Translations under genes and position numbers: made by a program | Part shown: positions 1-11,375 of the stretch, in pieces | How positions within the stretch are numbered: the first letter of the stretch is position 1 | Layout: each line of letters begins with the position of its first letter | The notes under the pieces: generated by a model | What the model saw: the letters and a program-made list of their open reading frames with translations, nothing else | What the model was told of the DNA's origin: nothing | Databases searched by the model: none | Source of the DNA: Ancylobacter amanitiformis | GTDB taxonomy: Bacteria; Pseudomonadota; Alphaproteobacteria; Rhizobiales; Xanthobacteraceae | Length of the DNA stretch: 64,000 nucleotides | Assembly (NCBI RefSeq): GCF_030814815.1 | Contig: NZ_JAUSVR010000006.1 | Location: 1 to 64,000, forward strand | Direction: 5' to 3'

Positions 1-117
1 CAGAAGCGAACCATCGAAGACACCTGGCGCCATGTCGGCGAACTCGTCCACGCCATCGACCCAACCGAGTGCGCCAACTATCTCAAAAATGCCGGATACG
101 CTTCAATCAAAACATGA
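1..117 (+). CDS. IS630-family transposase, C-terminal fragment cut by the window edge
   Basis: The open frame enters from the left edge and gives 38 residues before TGA. The end reads ECANYLKNAGYA, which is the usual C-terminus of IS630/Tc1-type DDE transposases (ECANYFxNAGY). Only the tail is visible, so the catalytic DDE residues lie outside the window and activity cannot be judged. The sequence after the stop is lower in G+C than the rest of the window, which fits an insertion border, but I could not recognise the terminal inverted repeat or TA target duplication. Confidence 0.7.
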   Translation, partial: QKRTIEDTWRHVGELVHAIDPTECANYLKNAGYASIKT

Positions 118-797
118 AACGCTCTAGGACCAAACCACTCTCGGTAATGCCGTCCACGTCCAACGGGACATGGAACCGAGTATACCCGCCTTCATCAAGG
201 GACGGGCCTGGCAGCGTCCAAGCGACAGAAACAGGAATAAGCTTTGTGGCGTCTATAAGTTGCGGCAGCGACATACCGAACGCTACCGCGAATCCAGCGG
301 TCTAGGCGAGTCCCTTACGTGAAGGGGGGCACTTGTCTCAAGGGGATAATCGCCTAATTTTTTGCTCGATGTGTTCATTGAGGTGACAATAGAGGAATTT
401 TGCAGTCTGCCAGAACCAGAAAATGGGTGATTCCATTTAAATATCTGAAACTAGGAATTGCACCGAATTTTAATAATACTGATAGATTAGAGGATGTCTC
501 GGAAATACTCTCGAAGACAGCCGGCCCGGCCGCAGCCGGAGGCTGAGAGCCGGCGGCGTCAACCAGGATGCGGTCACGATCCCGGATATGGCCTGCGGCC
601 ATTCCGGGATGACGGTGATAGAAGAGTTTCCAAGAAGGCTCTTACGCCTGACTGGCGTGTTTGCGCTTTTAATACTGGGAGCTTGGTAGGCGATCTTTAC
701 GTGGAAAGGTGGGCAGGACGCCGTCGAGCCCGCCATTCCTGACCGCACAACCCGTATCGCTCGGGACGCCAACCCTCAGCGACCCAAGTCGGAACCC
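118..797. other. 680 bp lower-GC stretch without a convincing gene
   Basis: Short frames on both strands show no recognisable domain and lack ribosome binding sites. Base composition is closer to 50 percent G+C around 300-480, unlike the flanking 65-72 percent. A frame near 170-320 contains a YKLRQR-like string reminiscent of IS5-type transposase tails, too weak to call. Positions 579-612 form an imperfect palindrome (atcccggatatggcc against ggccattccgggat). The stretch looks like decayed insertion-sequence border DNA. Confidence 0.5.
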
Positions 798-1022
798 CTA
801 CTTCCCGCCGCGCGCGCTGGTGGCGCGGGCCGGCTTGGCCGGGGGGAGCGGGAGGGCGGCGTCGCGGGCGAGGCGGGCTTCACGCAGGCGGGCGGTCTTG
901 GCGTCGCGCCGGACGGTTTCCTGGTTGATCAGGCTGCGCGCGACACGCGCGACCGTCTCGGCCTTGCTCTCGGTCTTGGTGAGGTTGGGCTTGAAGAGAT
1001 CGTCGTGGGTGGTCTTGGCCAT
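798..1022 (-). CDS. small basic protein of unknown function (74 aa)
   Basis: The start at 1022 has a ribosome binding site (ggag about 9 nt upstream). The product is rich in Lys, Arg and Ala, with a central helix of TESKAETVARVARSLINQE type and an Arg/Ala-rich segment RDAKTARLREARLARDA, ending in a Pro/Ala/Arg tail. It resembles small hypothetical proteins common in Hyphomicrobiales; no function is known to me. A longer frame extends upstream to 1211 but would run through the stem-loop at 1042-1070, so the shorter start is preferred. It lies downstream of cspA on the same strand, separated by a terminator. Confidence 0.6.
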   Translation of the reverse strand: MAKTTHDDLFKPNLTKTESKAETVARVARSLINQETVRRDAKTARLREARLARDAALPLPPAKPARATSARGGK

Positions 1023-1041
1023 CGTCCTAATCTCCTTCACA

Positions 1042-1070
1042 TGAAAAAGGCCGGGGCTGATCCCGGCCTT
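1042..1070 (-). terminator. Rho-independent terminator after cspA
   Basis: A perfect 9-bp stem (aaggccggg with cccggcctt) around a 6-nt loop is followed on the minus strand by TTTTTCA. It ends only 20 nt before the start codon of the downstream 74-aa gene. Confidence 0.75.
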
Positions 1071-1237
1071 CCCTGGAGCCTCGTCGCAATCGGGCGGATG
1101 CCCGATTGGCCAAGGCTCTTCATTGCGCGCGCTGGGCAGGATCATCCGGCGCGGATCCGAAGGATCCGGCCGCGATCGTGCCCGGTGGCTCAGCGCTGCG
1201 TGCCAGTACATCCGTGGTCACGCAACGCCGGCACGAA

Positions 1238-1447
1238 TCACACGTCCTGAAGTTGGCCGGCCGTCTGCTTGCCGGTGCGGCTGTCGGCTTCGATCTCGTA
1301 GGAGATCTTCTGCCCGTCGCGCAATTCGCTCCAGCCTGCCCGCTGAACGGCGGAGATGTGGACGAAAATGTCCGACCCGCCGGCGTCCGGCTGAATGAAT
1401 CCATAGCCCTTCTGGCCGTTGAACCACTTCACGGTGCCTGTCGTCAT
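1238..1447 (-). CDS. cspA: CspA-family cold shock protein
   Basis: A 69-residue single cold-shock domain, the usual length. The nucleic-acid-binding motifs are intact: RNP1 as KGYGFI near residues 13-18 and RNP2 as DIFVHI near 27-32, with the aromatic [10 protein letters not shown] start. The family binds single-stranded RNA/DNA and melts mRNA structure. It is monocistronic by layout, with a promoter-like element about 140-165 nt upstream, giving a long leader as is common for csp genes, and a terminator at 1042-1070. Whether this paralogue is cold-induced cannot be read from the sequence. Confidence 0.93.
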   Translation of the reverse strand: MTTGTVKWFNGQKGYGFIQPDAGGSDIFVHISAVQRAGWSELRDGQKISYEIEADSRTGKQTAGQLQDV

Positions 1448-1585
1448 GATGAATTCCCTTCACTCGATATAGAAAATCGTTCGGTCACCCGAGGGTGATC
1501 GTCACGCCGTCATCGATTTGAGAGGAAGTTCGCCACCGCGCGAAACGCGCAAACAAAGCTCAACGTGCAAGATCGATGTGGATAA

Positions 1586-1612
1586 CTTATAGATTCGCTG
1601 GTGATATTGCAA
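1586..1612 (-). promoter_or_regulatory. candidate sigma70-type promoter for cspA
   Basis: On the minus strand TTGCAA and TATAAG are separated by 15 nt. A start near 1579 would leave a leader of about 130 nt before the cspA ATG. The spacing is shorter than ideal, so this is a candidate only. Confidence 0.35.
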
Positions 1613-1685
1613 CCCTGCAGGAATGTTATTTTTCCGCACACGTCCTCGTGGCGGAAAAGCGATCGGCGAAGACGATGCCCGCTCG

Positions 1686-2240
1686 CTAGATCAGGTCGCC
1701 AGCGCGAAGCACCGTGCCGTATTCGCCATGCATGTTGGCCAGCGACAGCGCGTGCACCTCGTCGGCGCTGCGCCATCGTCCGGCATGGTCGCGGCGCGCG
1801 AAGGTGAAGCAGCCGTCCTCGATCAGAATCACCCGGAAGCCGAGATCGGCCGCCATCCGCACCGTCGCCTCGACGGAATTATTGGTGATGACGCCGGCGA
1901 CCACCAGGGTGCCGATCCCCGCCGCGCGCAGGAGGGGCTCAAGCTCGGTGCCGATGAAGGCGCTGTGCGCCTGCTTGGCGATCACCGCCTCGCCGGGGAG
2001 CGGCATGGCTTCCGGCTTGAAGGCGCTGCCGGCGCCACCTGGCGCGTAGGTCGAGGTGGGGTCGGTGGATTCGTGGCGGATGTGGAAGATCGGCCGTCCG
2101 GCCTCCCGCCAGACGGCCAGCAGGCGGGCGATGACCGCTTCCGCGCCGGGATTGTTGCGCGGCCCCTGTGCCGCCCAGCGTGGATCGTCGATGGCTGTCT
2201 GCAGATCGATGAGGATGAGCGCGGCGTTGGGCGGCAGCAT
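1686..2240 (-). CDS. isochorismatase-fold hydrolase-like protein with Ser at the catalytic Cys position
   Basis: The 184-residue product has the alpha/beta fold pattern of cysteine hydrolases (nicotinamidase/isochorismatase superfamily). Asp12 (LILIDLQ) and Lys89 (VIAKQAHSAF) match two catalytic residues, and the cis-peptide region reads GVITNNSVEAT, so the usual nucleophile Cys is Ser122. The start at 2240 is chosen because CCGGAGGA lies 8 nt upstream. An ATG at 2267 has no binding site and sits against the ppdK terminator. The substrate is unknown. Without Cys it may be a serine variant or non-hydrolytic; related sequences with NNSVEAT form a recurring subgroup, so this is unlikely to be a sequencing error. 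Confidence 0.85.
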   Translation of the reverse strand: MLPPNAALILIDLQTAIDDPRWAAQGPRNNPGAEAVIARLLAVWREAGRPIFHIRHESTDPTSTYAPGGAGSAFKPEAMPLPGEAVIAKQAHSAFIGTELEPLLRAAGIGTLVVAGVITNNSVEATVRMAADLGFRVILIEDGCFTFARRDHAGRWRSADEVHALSLANMHGEYGTVLRAGDLI

Positions 2241-2269
2241 GCGGGCGTCCTCCGGTACGGTCAGCATAA

Positions 2270-2299
2270 ACGAAAACGGCCGGGGCGAACCCCGGCCGT
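2270..2299 (-). terminator. terminator after ppdK with UUCG tetraloop
   Basis: A perfect 10-bp stem (acggccgggg with ccccggccgt) encloses TTCG on the minus strand and is followed by TTTTCGTTTA. It separates ppdK from the isochorismatase-like gene. Confidence 0.85.
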
Positions 2300-2334
2300 G
2301 CTCGTGTCATGATCCGCTGGCGGGCCTGGCGGAC

Positions 2335-5013
<2,679 letters not shown>

Positions 5014-5307
5014 GTGGGGAGCCCCGTTGCTTTCAAGCGCGAACGCGCCCTCATCGCCTTGATGGAAATTCAGACGAGATTAAAAATAAAGCACCTACAA
5101 TGGGTTCGGGCGGAGTGAGACAGTTTTGCCGCTCGTTTTCCCACTGGATGATCTAGCGGTTTGAGGTCCCTCATTCAATCCATCATTTGCAGTGCGGCAT
5201 GGCTTTGTGCCGCGCACCGGAATGTGACCACATCGATGGATTGTGACCAAACCGGCAATCGGTCAGTTTCGCCGGGCTTGGAAACCACCTCGCGTACAGG
5301 GCTCATC
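5014..5307. other. intergenic region between divergent ppdK and doxX
   Basis: The region must carry promoters for both genes. An AT-rich patch at 5072-5100 lies upstream of ppdK. On the doxX side TGTGACCA occurs twice (5223-5230 and 5242-5249), 19 nt apart start to start, close to two helical turns, so a protein-binding site is possible. No complete sigma70 promoter is convincing. Confidence 0.4.
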
Positions 5308-5706
5308 ATGAATGCTGTTTTGAATCGTCTCGCGCCGCATGTTCTCAGCCTGCTGCGCGTCGCCTCCGCGCTGCTGGTCATGCAGCACGGCACCACCAAG
5401 ATCCTCGGCTTTCCCGCGACGCAGATGTCGGGGGTCAGCATCTTCACCATGGCGGGCGCGGCCGGCGTCATCGAACTGGTCGGCGGGCTGCTGCTGCTGA
5501 TCGGGCTGTTCTCGCGCGCGACCGCGTTCATCCTCTCGGGCATGACCGCGGTGGCCTATTTCCTGGTGCACGCGCCGCGCGATTTCTTCCCCATCAACAA
5601 TGGCGGCGAGCTCGCGGCGCTGTATTGCTTCGTGTTCTTCTATCTCGTCTTTGCCGGCCCCGGCCCGTGGAGCGTCGACGCGCTGCGCGGCGGCGAGAAG
5701 GCCTGA
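5308..5706 (+). CDS. DoxX-family membrane protein
   Basis: The 132-residue protein has four predicted hydrophobic helices (LLRVASALLVMQHGTTK, an IFTMAGAAGVIELVGGLLLLIGLF segment, an AFILSGMTAVAYF segment, and a C-terminal LYCFVFFYLVFAG). The GTTK and ELVGG positions match DoxX/SURF4-type proteins, linked in some bacteria to respiratory or thiol redox complexes. The start at ATG 5308 is chosen because hydrophobic family homology begins there; the frame remains open upstream but that part is not conserved-looking. It is single, followed by a stem-loop. The role in this organism is unknown. Confidence 0.85.
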   Translation: MNAVLNRLAPHVLSLLRVASALLVMQHGTTKILGFPATQMSGVSIFTMAGAAGVIELVGGLLLLIGLFSRATAFILSGMTAVAYFLVHAPRDFFPINNGGELAALYCFVFFYLVFAGPGPWSVDALRGGEKA

Positions 5707-5727
5707 CCGCTCCCGCGATGAGACAAG

Positions 5728-5756
5728 CCGATGCCTGGGTTCGCCCCGGGCATCGG
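5728..5756. terminator. stem-loop between convergent doxX and DUF3096 genes
   Basis: A 12-bp stem with one G-T pair (ccgatgcctggg with cccgggcatcgg) is closed by a TTCG-type loop. The T-tracts on both sides are weak. It sits where a bidirectional terminator would be expected. Confidence 0.5.
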
Positions 5757-5777
5757 CCCTATTCCGTGCGGGCAGGA

Positions 5778-5936
5778 TCAGAACGGCAGCTTGAAGCCGT
5801 GGCCGAGCAGGCCGGTGACGCCGATGAAGATGAGATAGATCGCCACGATGAAGTTGAGCAGGCGCGGCATCACCAGAATGAGGATGCCGGCGATCAGCGC
5901 GACGAGCGGCTGGATGGCGACGATGTTGATTTCCAT
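5778..5936 (-). CDS. DUF3096 small membrane protein
   Basis: The start ATG at 5936 has GGGGAG upstream. The 52 residues consist almost wholly of two hydrophobic segments (VALIAGILILVMP and FIVAIYLIFIGVTGLLG) joined by RLLN, and the sequence ends GLLGHGFKLPF. This matches the DUF3096 family of about 50-residue alphaproteobacterial membrane proteins. Function is unknown. It lies downstream of glyS on the same strand with a 123-bp gap. Confidence 0.8.
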   Translation of the reverse strand: MEINIVAIQPLVALIAGILILVMPRLLNFIVAIYLIFIGVTGLLGHGFKLPF

Positions 5937-6059
5937 GAGAGTCTCCCCGGGGTGGTAACGACATAAGCCGCCCCGGCGCGGATGGTTCCGTGCCGGACGG
6001 GCCTGTCGCGCCACCCAACGGGTGCAGGATACCGCCCGCCCCGGCCGCCGGCGAGGGGC

Positions 6060-8306
6060 TCAGCCCTCGATGCGATCGAAATCGGCGATGGCGCGGGTAA
6101 TCGCGCGGATATCGGCCAGCAGGCGCAGCCGGTTCTGGCGCAGGGCCGGGTCTTCGGCGTTCACCGTCACCTTGTCGAAAAAGGCATCGACCGGCCCACG
6201 CAAGCTGGCGATCAACGCCATGGCGGCCTCGAAATCCTCGCGGTCCAGCGCCTGCTTGATCTGCGGGCCGAGCGCGGCGATGGCCTCGCCCAGCGCCCGC
6301 TCCTCCGGCTCGTGCAGCAGCACCATGTCGACGCCGCCTTCATAGGAGACGCCGTCCTTCTTCTCCTCGATGCGCAGGATATTGGCCGCGCGCTTGGTGC
6401 CGGCCAGCAGCGTCCGGCCGTCCTCGGTGGCGAGGAACCGGCCGAGCGCCTCGACGCGCTTCACCACCAGCAGCAGATCGTCCTGGCCGGGGAGCGCGAA
6501 GACGGCATCGACGAGGTCGTGGCGGGCGCCTTGTTCGCGGAGGTGAACCTTGAGGCGGTCGGCGAGGAAGGAAAGGAGGTCGGAAATGATCTCATGTTCG
6601 TCTGACTGCGGAGGTGCGTTGAAGCGGAATCTATTTCCCAATTCCGTTGCGTGTTTCGCAAGAAATATAAGTTTTCCTGTGCTTTCCTCATTCTCTGAAG
6701 CTTGACGAGTCTGGAGGTGATTTTGAATGGCGATATTAATAGCTAACCGCGTGCGACGCAGCGGTTTCAGAATTACGCTCCGAAGATCAAGCGTCAGCCC
6801 GTTCTCCAGCACCAGCCGCACCACGCCTAGCGCCGCGCGGCGCAGCGCATAGGGGTCCTTGCTGCCGGTCGGCTTCTCGTCGATGGCCCAGAAGCCGACC
6901 AGCGTGTCGAGCTTGTCGGCCAGCGCCACGGCGACCGAGACCGGCGCGGTCGGCACATAATCCGTCGGGCCCTGCGGCTTGTAATGCTCTTCCGCCGCCG
7001 CGGCGATTTCCTCGGGCATGCCTTCGAGCCGCGCGTAATAACGCCCCATCAGGCCCTGCACTTCGGGGAATTCGCCGACAACTTCGGTACGCAGGTCGCT
7101 CTTGGCATAGCGCGCCGCCTGCTTGGTCAGCGCCGGATCGGCCCCGACCAGCGGCGCCAGCGTTTCCGCCAGCGCGGCGATGCGCTGGATGCGCTCATAT
7201 TGCGAACCCAGCTTCTCGTGGAAGGTGACGTTCCGGAACCGCTCCAGCCGTACGTCGAGCGGCACCGTCGCGTTGGTGCGCTGGTCCGTCTCCCAGAAGA
7301 ACTTGGCGTCGGACAGGCGGGCGCGGATGACGCGCTCATTGCCGGCGATGATCGCCGTGCCGCCATCGCTGGCTGCGAGATTCGACACCAGCACGAAGCG
7401 GTTGGCCAGCCGCCCGGTGGCGGGGTTCCGGAGCACGAAGCACTTCTGGTTGGCGCGGATGGTGGCGCGGATCACCTCGTCCGGCACGTCGAGGAATTCC
7501 TCCTCGAAGCCGCCCATCAGCACGACCGGCCATTCCACCAGCCCGGCGATTTCCTCCAGCAGGCCGGCATCCTCGACCAGTTCCAGCCCCTGGGCGAGCG
7601 CGAGGTCCTTGGCGTCGTTGAGGATGATGTCCTTGCGCCGCTCGCGGTCCACCACCACGAAGGCGGCTTCCAGCTTGGCCATCCAGTCCTCCAGCCGGCG
7701 CACGCGGATCGTGCCGGCGCTGAGGAAGCGGTGGCCGCGCGTGGTATCGCCCGATTCCAGCCCGTCAATCTCGAAGCGCACCACTTCGGGCTCCTCGGTC
7801 TCCGGCCCGAAGGTGCACAGGATCGATTGCAGCGGCCGCACCCAGCGCAGCGCGGCGGGATGGACCGAGGCCTTGCCCCAGCGCATCGATTTCGGCCACG
7901 GGAAGGCGCGCACGATCTGCGGCACGATCTCGGCGATCACTTCCGGCGTGGTGCGCCCGTGCTTGTGGATGCGCGCGACATAGAAGGAGCCCTTTTTCGG
8001 GTCGGTCTCGATGGTCGCCTGATCGAGGGAGGCGAGCCCCGCCGCCTTGAGGAAGCCCTGAATGGCGGCCTCCGGCGCGCCGACGCGCGGGCCCTTGCGC
8101 TCCTCATGCACATCCGGCTGGTGCGCCGGCAGGCCGTGCACCGCGAGCGCGAGCCGGCGCGGCGTCACGAAGGCCTTGGCGCCCTCATAGACCAGACCTC
8201 GCTCGACCAGCGCATCGGTGACGAGCTTCTTCAGCGCGTCCGCGGCGGCCGCCTGCATGCGGGCGGGGATTTCTTCCGAAAACAGTTCGAGCAGGAGATC
8301 GGGCAT
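6060..8306 (-). CDS. glyS: glycine-tRNA ligase beta subunit
   Basis: The 748-residue product starts [18 protein letters not shown], the hallmark N-terminus of bacterial GlyS. The beta subunit recognises tRNA-Gly and partners GlyQ in a tetramer. HD-like and anticodon-binding DALR-type segments follow in order. Start 8306 is the family start; the frame is open further upstream. Between about residues 505 and 560 there is a segment encoded by unusually AT-rich DNA (6600-6790) containing [18 protein letters not shown] and [13 protein letters not shown], unlike its neighbours in codon use. The reading frame is kept, so the gene should be functional. Confidence 0.96.
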   Translation of the reverse strand: MPDLLLELFSEEIPARMQAAAADALKKLVTDALVERGLVYEGAKAFVTPRRLALAVHGLPAHQPDVHEERKGPRVGAPEAAIQGFLKAAGLASLDQATIETDPKKGSFYVARIHKHGRTTPEVIAEIVPQIVRAFPWPKSMRWGKASVHPAALRWVRPLQSILCTFGPETEEPEVVRFEIDGLESGDTTRGHRFLSAGTIRVRRLEDWMAKLEAAFVVVDRERRKDIILNDAKDLALAQGLELVEDAGLLEEIAGLVEWPVVLMGGFEEEFLDVPDEVIRATIRANQKCFVLRNPATGRLANRFVLVSNLAASDGGTAIIAGNERVIRARLSDAKFFWETDQRTNATVPLDVRLERFRNVTFHEKLGSQYERIQRIAALAETLAPLVGADPALTKQAARYAKSDLRTEVVGEFPEVQGLMGRYYARLEGMPEEIAAAAEEHYKPQGPTDYVPTAPVSVAVALADKLDTLVGFWAIDEKPTGSKDPYALRRAALGVVRLVLENGLTLDLRSVILKPLRRTRLAINIAIQNHLQTRQASENEESTGKLIFLAKHATELGNRFRFNAPPQSDEHEIISDLLSFLADRLKVHLREQGARHDLVDAVFALPGQDDLLLVVKRVEALGRFLATEDGRTLLAGTKRAANILRIEEKKDGVSYEGGVDMVLLHEPEERALGEAIAALGPQIKQALDREDFEAAMALIASLRGPVDAFFDKVTVNAEDPALRQNRLRLLADIRAITRAIADFDRIEG

Positions 8307-8441
8307 GGGGCGGTTCGATACGCTGTCGGCGCCGGCACGCGCGGTGCCGGCGGGGATGGAGGTCGGGTGAGGCCCTAGCACGTCGCGGCGCGCGGCGGGA
8401 GTGCGGATTTCGGCAGCGGGCCGGGCGGGGGCGCCCGGAGA

Positions 8442-9755
8442 TCAGGTCAGCGACGCCCCGCTCCGCTCCTTCAGCGTCAGCGCCGCCGCGAGCGACACCA
8501 GCGAAATGCCGATCAGATAGACCGCCGGGCCCATGTCGAAGGCCTCGCGGTTGACGAGATAGACCGCGACCATCGGCGCCGTGCCGCCGGCAAGGCCGAG
8601 CGCGACATTGTAGCTGAGCGAGAGCGCCGTGCAGCGCGCGCCGGGGCGGAACATTTCCACCAGCGTGGCGGGTATGGGCCCGGCATAGCAGGCGGTGAGC
8701 ACGGCAAAGCCGAGCTGGCCGAGCAGCGCGCCCTGCGCCCCGCTCTCCAGCAGGCGGAACAGCGGCCAGGAAAACAGCACCATGCCGGCAAGGCCGGCGA
8801 GGATCACCGGCTTGCGGCCCACCCGGTCCGACAGCGCCGCGAAGAGCGGCGCCAGCACCAGCACGGCGATCATGGAAATCGTGTTGATCTGCAGCGAGAG
8901 CCGCTGCGTCAGCCCGTCCACCTGCTGCATATAGGTGGTGAGGTAGACGAACAGCAAGTAGAAGCCGGCGCCGAGCGTGAGGTTCAGCGCCGCCGCGCGC
9001 AGCATGTCGGCGCCGTCGCTGCGCAGCGCCATCCTCAGCGGCAGCTCGACCTTCGCGCCCTTGGCCCGCCCCGGCCGGGGCGGGGCGTGCTCGATCGCCG
9101 CGTTGCGCAGATAGAGCGTGAAGCCGCCCAGCACGATGCCGAGCAGGAACGGGATGCGCCAGCCCCAGGCGATGAGGTCGTCGGTCGACATCATCATGGC
9201 GGTGACGGCGCCCACCATTGACCCCAGCAGCGTGCCGCCCGAGGCCCCGCAGCCGGCGAAGGAGGCGATCAGCCCGCGCCGGCCGGGCGCGGCGTTCTCG
9301 GCGAGGAAGATGGCGGATGTGGTGTATTCCCCGCCGATCGACAGCCCCTGCAGCAGGCGCAGCAGCAGCAGCAGCACGGGAGCCAGCGCGCCGATCGTGG
9401 CATAGGTCGGCAACAGGCCGATGGCGACCGTTGACGCCGTCATCATGGCGGCGGAGAGGAACAGCGCCGGCCGCCGCCCGTAATTGTCGCCGATATGGCC
9501 GAACAGCACGCCGCCGATCGGCCGCATGAGGAAGGAGGCGGCGAAGATGCCGAAGGCGGCGATCAGCCCGACAAAGGCATCGCTGGCGGGAAAGAAGTTC
9601 TTCGCGAAGATCGCCGCCAGGAAGCCATAGGCGGCGAAGTCGTACCATTCCAGCGCGTTGCCCAGCGCCCCGGCCAGAAGCGCCCCCGGCGCCGCGCGCC
9701 GGGTCGCCGGTCCGGTATCTCGGTAGCCTGCATCGTCAAGGCTGGTCACGGACAC
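8442..9755 (-). CDS. MFS metabolite:proton symporter (ProP/ShiA type)
   Basis: The 437-residue protein has about 12 membrane segments. The cytoplasmic loop 2-3 motif appears as GHIGDNYGRRPAL, and LQGLSIGGEYTTSAIFLAE is typical of the metabolite:H+ symporter subgroup (proline/betaine, shikimate, citrate or alpha-ketoglutarate transporters). A second DRVGRKP motif marks the C-terminal half. The start is uncertain: GTG 9755 avoids overlap with glyQ, while an upstream start at 9857 would overlap it by 62 bp. It sits between glyQ and glyS on the same strand, so it is probably co-transcribed. The substrate cannot be named. Confidence 0.85.
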   Translation of the reverse strand: MSVTSLDDAGYRDTGPATRRAAPGALLAGALGNALEWYDFAAYGFLAAIFAKNFFPASDAFVGLIAAFGIFAASFLMRPIGGVLFGHIGDNYGRRPALFLSAAMMTASTVAIGLLPTYATIGALAPVLLLLLRLLQGLSIGGEYTTSAIFLAENAAPGRRGLIASFAGCGASGGTLLGSMVGAVTAMMMSTDDLIAWGWRIPFLLGIVLGGFTLYLRNAAIEHAPPRPGRAKGAKVELPLRMALRSDGADMLRAAALNLTLGAGFYLLFVYLTTYMQQVDGLTQRLSLQINTISMIAVLVLAPLFAALSDRVGRKPVILAGLAGMVLFSWPLFRLLESGAQGALLGQLGFAVLTACYAGPIPATLVEMFRPGARCTALSLSYNVALGLAGGTAPMVAVYLVNREAFDMGPAVYLIGISLVSLAAALTLKERSGASLT

Positions 9756-9795
9756 GGCGCAGTCCCCATGGGGGGCACGGATGAATGGGATGAGG

Positions 9796-10740
9796 TCAGG
9801 CGGCCGGTGTGCCGCCCGCCGCGGTCTTGAGCCAGGCCGCCCCACAGGCCTTGGCAAGCTCGCGCACGCGCAGAATGTAGCTTTGCCGCTCGGTGACGGA
9901 AATCACCCCGCGCGCGTCCAGCAGGTTGAACACGTGGCTGGCCTTGATGCACTGGTCATAGGCCGGCTGCGCCATGAGATGGCGGCTCTTGGCGTCGTCT
10001 TCCCAGCCGGCTTCGAGATATTTCGATGCCGCGCTCTCGGCCATCCTGAACTGCTCGAACAGCATGTCGGTGTCGGCATGTTCGAAATTGTGCCGGGAAT
10101 ATTCCTCCTCGGCCTGCAGGAACACGTCGCCATAGGTGACTTTCTCCGTCCCCTCGCGGCCGTTGAAATTGAGGTCGTAGACGTTCTCGACCCCCTGCAC
10201 ATACATGGCGAGACGTTCCAGCCCGTAGGTCAGCTCACCCGCCACCGGCGAGCACTCGAAGCCGGCCACCTGCTGGAAATAGGTGAACTGCGAGACTTCC
10301 ATGCCGTCGCACCAGCACTCCCAGCCCAGCCCCCAGGCGCCCAGGGTCGGGCTCTCCCAGTCATCCTCGACGAAGCGCACGTCATGGAGGTTGAGATCGA
10401 TGCCGATCGCCGCCAGCGAGCCGAGATACAGCTCCTGCAGATTGGCCGGCGAGGGCTTCAGGATCACCTGGTACTGGTAATAATGCTGCAGACGGTTGGG
10501 GTTCTTGCCGTAGCGCCCATCCTTGGGCCGCCGCGAGGGCTGCACATAGGCGGCCTTCCACGGCAGCGGCCCGAGCGCGCGCAGCGTGGTGGCGGGATGG
10601 AAGGTGCCGGCACCGACCTCCATGTCATACGGCTGGAGAACCACGCAGCCCTTGTCCGCCCAGAAGGCATGAAGCGCGAGGATGAGCCCCTGGAACGATT
10701 TGTCGGGGCGCATATGGGGCGGCAGGGCGGGATCGATCAT
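9796..10740 (-). CDS. glyQ: glycine-tRNA ligase alpha subunit
   Basis: The 314-residue product shows the class II core: [32 protein letters not shown] (residues about 13-44, here abbreviated), [16 protein letters not shown], and [21 protein letters not shown]. It makes glycyl-adenylate and charges tRNA-Gly together with GlyS. Start [13 protein letters not shown] at 10740 is preferred by comparison with family N-termini, although no strong ribosome binding site is visible at any candidate start. A 40-bp gap separates it from the MFS gene and 1.5 kb from glyS. Confidence 0.96.
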   Translation of the reverse strand: MIDPALPPHMRPDKSFQGLILALHAFWADKGCVVLQPYDMEVGAGTFHPATTLRALGPLPWKAAYVQPSRRPKDGRYGKNPNRLQHYYQYQVILKPSPANLQELYLGSLAAIGIDLNLHDVRFVEDDWESPTLGAWGLGWECWCDGMEVSQFTYFQQVAGFECSPVAGELTYGLERLAMYVQGVENVYDLNFNGREGTEKVTYGDVFLQAEEEYSRHNFEHADTDMLFEQFRMAESAASKYLEAGWEDDAKSRHLMAQPAYDQCIKASHVFNLLDARGVISVTERQSYILRVRELAKACGAAWLKTAAGGTPAA

Positions 10741-10866
10741 GGGAGGCGGCCGGCGGTTGGCGGGAAAACGCGCGCAACCTAGGCCGGGCAAGGGCGGGGA
10801 TCAAGGTGGGTCTCGCGTCCGGCGCCATGCGCTGGACAGCCGGAGGGGAAGCGGTAGCCTTTCCCT

Positions 10867-11298
10867 ATGGAAGCTGATTCTCCCCTTCGTATCCGCCACG
10901 CCATCGGCCCCGACGACATCGCCGGCCTTGCCCGGCTTTGGGCGGAGATCGGGTGGGGATCGGCCGAATTCGAGGGCGAGGAGCAGGCGCGCAAGGCTCT
11001 CGCCGGCTCCGGCTGGATCGCCATCGCCGAGGTCGACGGCCGCTTCGCCGGCTATGCGCGGGCGCTGACGGATGGGGTGCTCGTCACCTATCTCGTGGAA
11101 GTGGCCGTGGTGGCCGACCTGCGGCGCAGGGGAATCGGCGCCGCGCTCATCCGTTCCTGCCTGTCCGCCTTCCCCCACACAGCGCTCTATGCCGATGCCG
11201 GGCCGCTGGCCGTCGGGCTGCTTGAGCGCCACGGCATCGTGCCGCGCCCGGCCTATTACACCGCCTGCGCCCGCGGCCCCCAGCGTCCGGTGGCCTGA
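10867..11298 (+). CDS. GNAT-family N-acetyltransferase
   Basis: This 143-residue protein has the GNAT acetyl-CoA signature VEVAVVADLRRRGIGAALI near residues 78-96 (the RRxGIG/A loop), followed by HTALYADAGPLAVGLLERHGI, a typical beta-bulge and C-terminal strand. The family transfers acetyl groups to amines; the substrate is not evident. It reads divergently from glyQ and precedes xseA by 77 bp. Confidence 0.85.
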   Translation: MEADSPLRIRHAIGPDDIAGLARLWAEIGWGSAEFEGEEQARKALAGSGWIAIAEVDGRFAGYARALTDGVLVTYLVEVAVVADLRRRGIGAALIRSCLSAFPHTALYADAGPLAVGLLERHGIVPRPAYYTACARGPQRPVA

Positions 11299-11375
11299 TC
11301 GGGGAGGCATGACCGGCGGGGGCGAGCAAGGGCGGCTCGGTTTCCGAGTGGGAAAAATCCGACTATCACTCCCCC

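Noticed and set aside
170-320. possible IS5-type transposase tail (YKLRQR-like string)
   Set aside because: Similarity is only a few residues and the frame is short; not strong enough for a mobile-element call.
470-772. 100-codon frame near the left edge
   Set aside because: No ribosome binding site, no domain, and it overlaps a palindrome; composition suggests repeat or IS-derived DNA.
9755-9857. ATG/GTG start at 9857 for the MFS gene
   Set aside because: It would overlap glyQ by 62 bp and adds an Arg/Pro-rich head not expected for the family.
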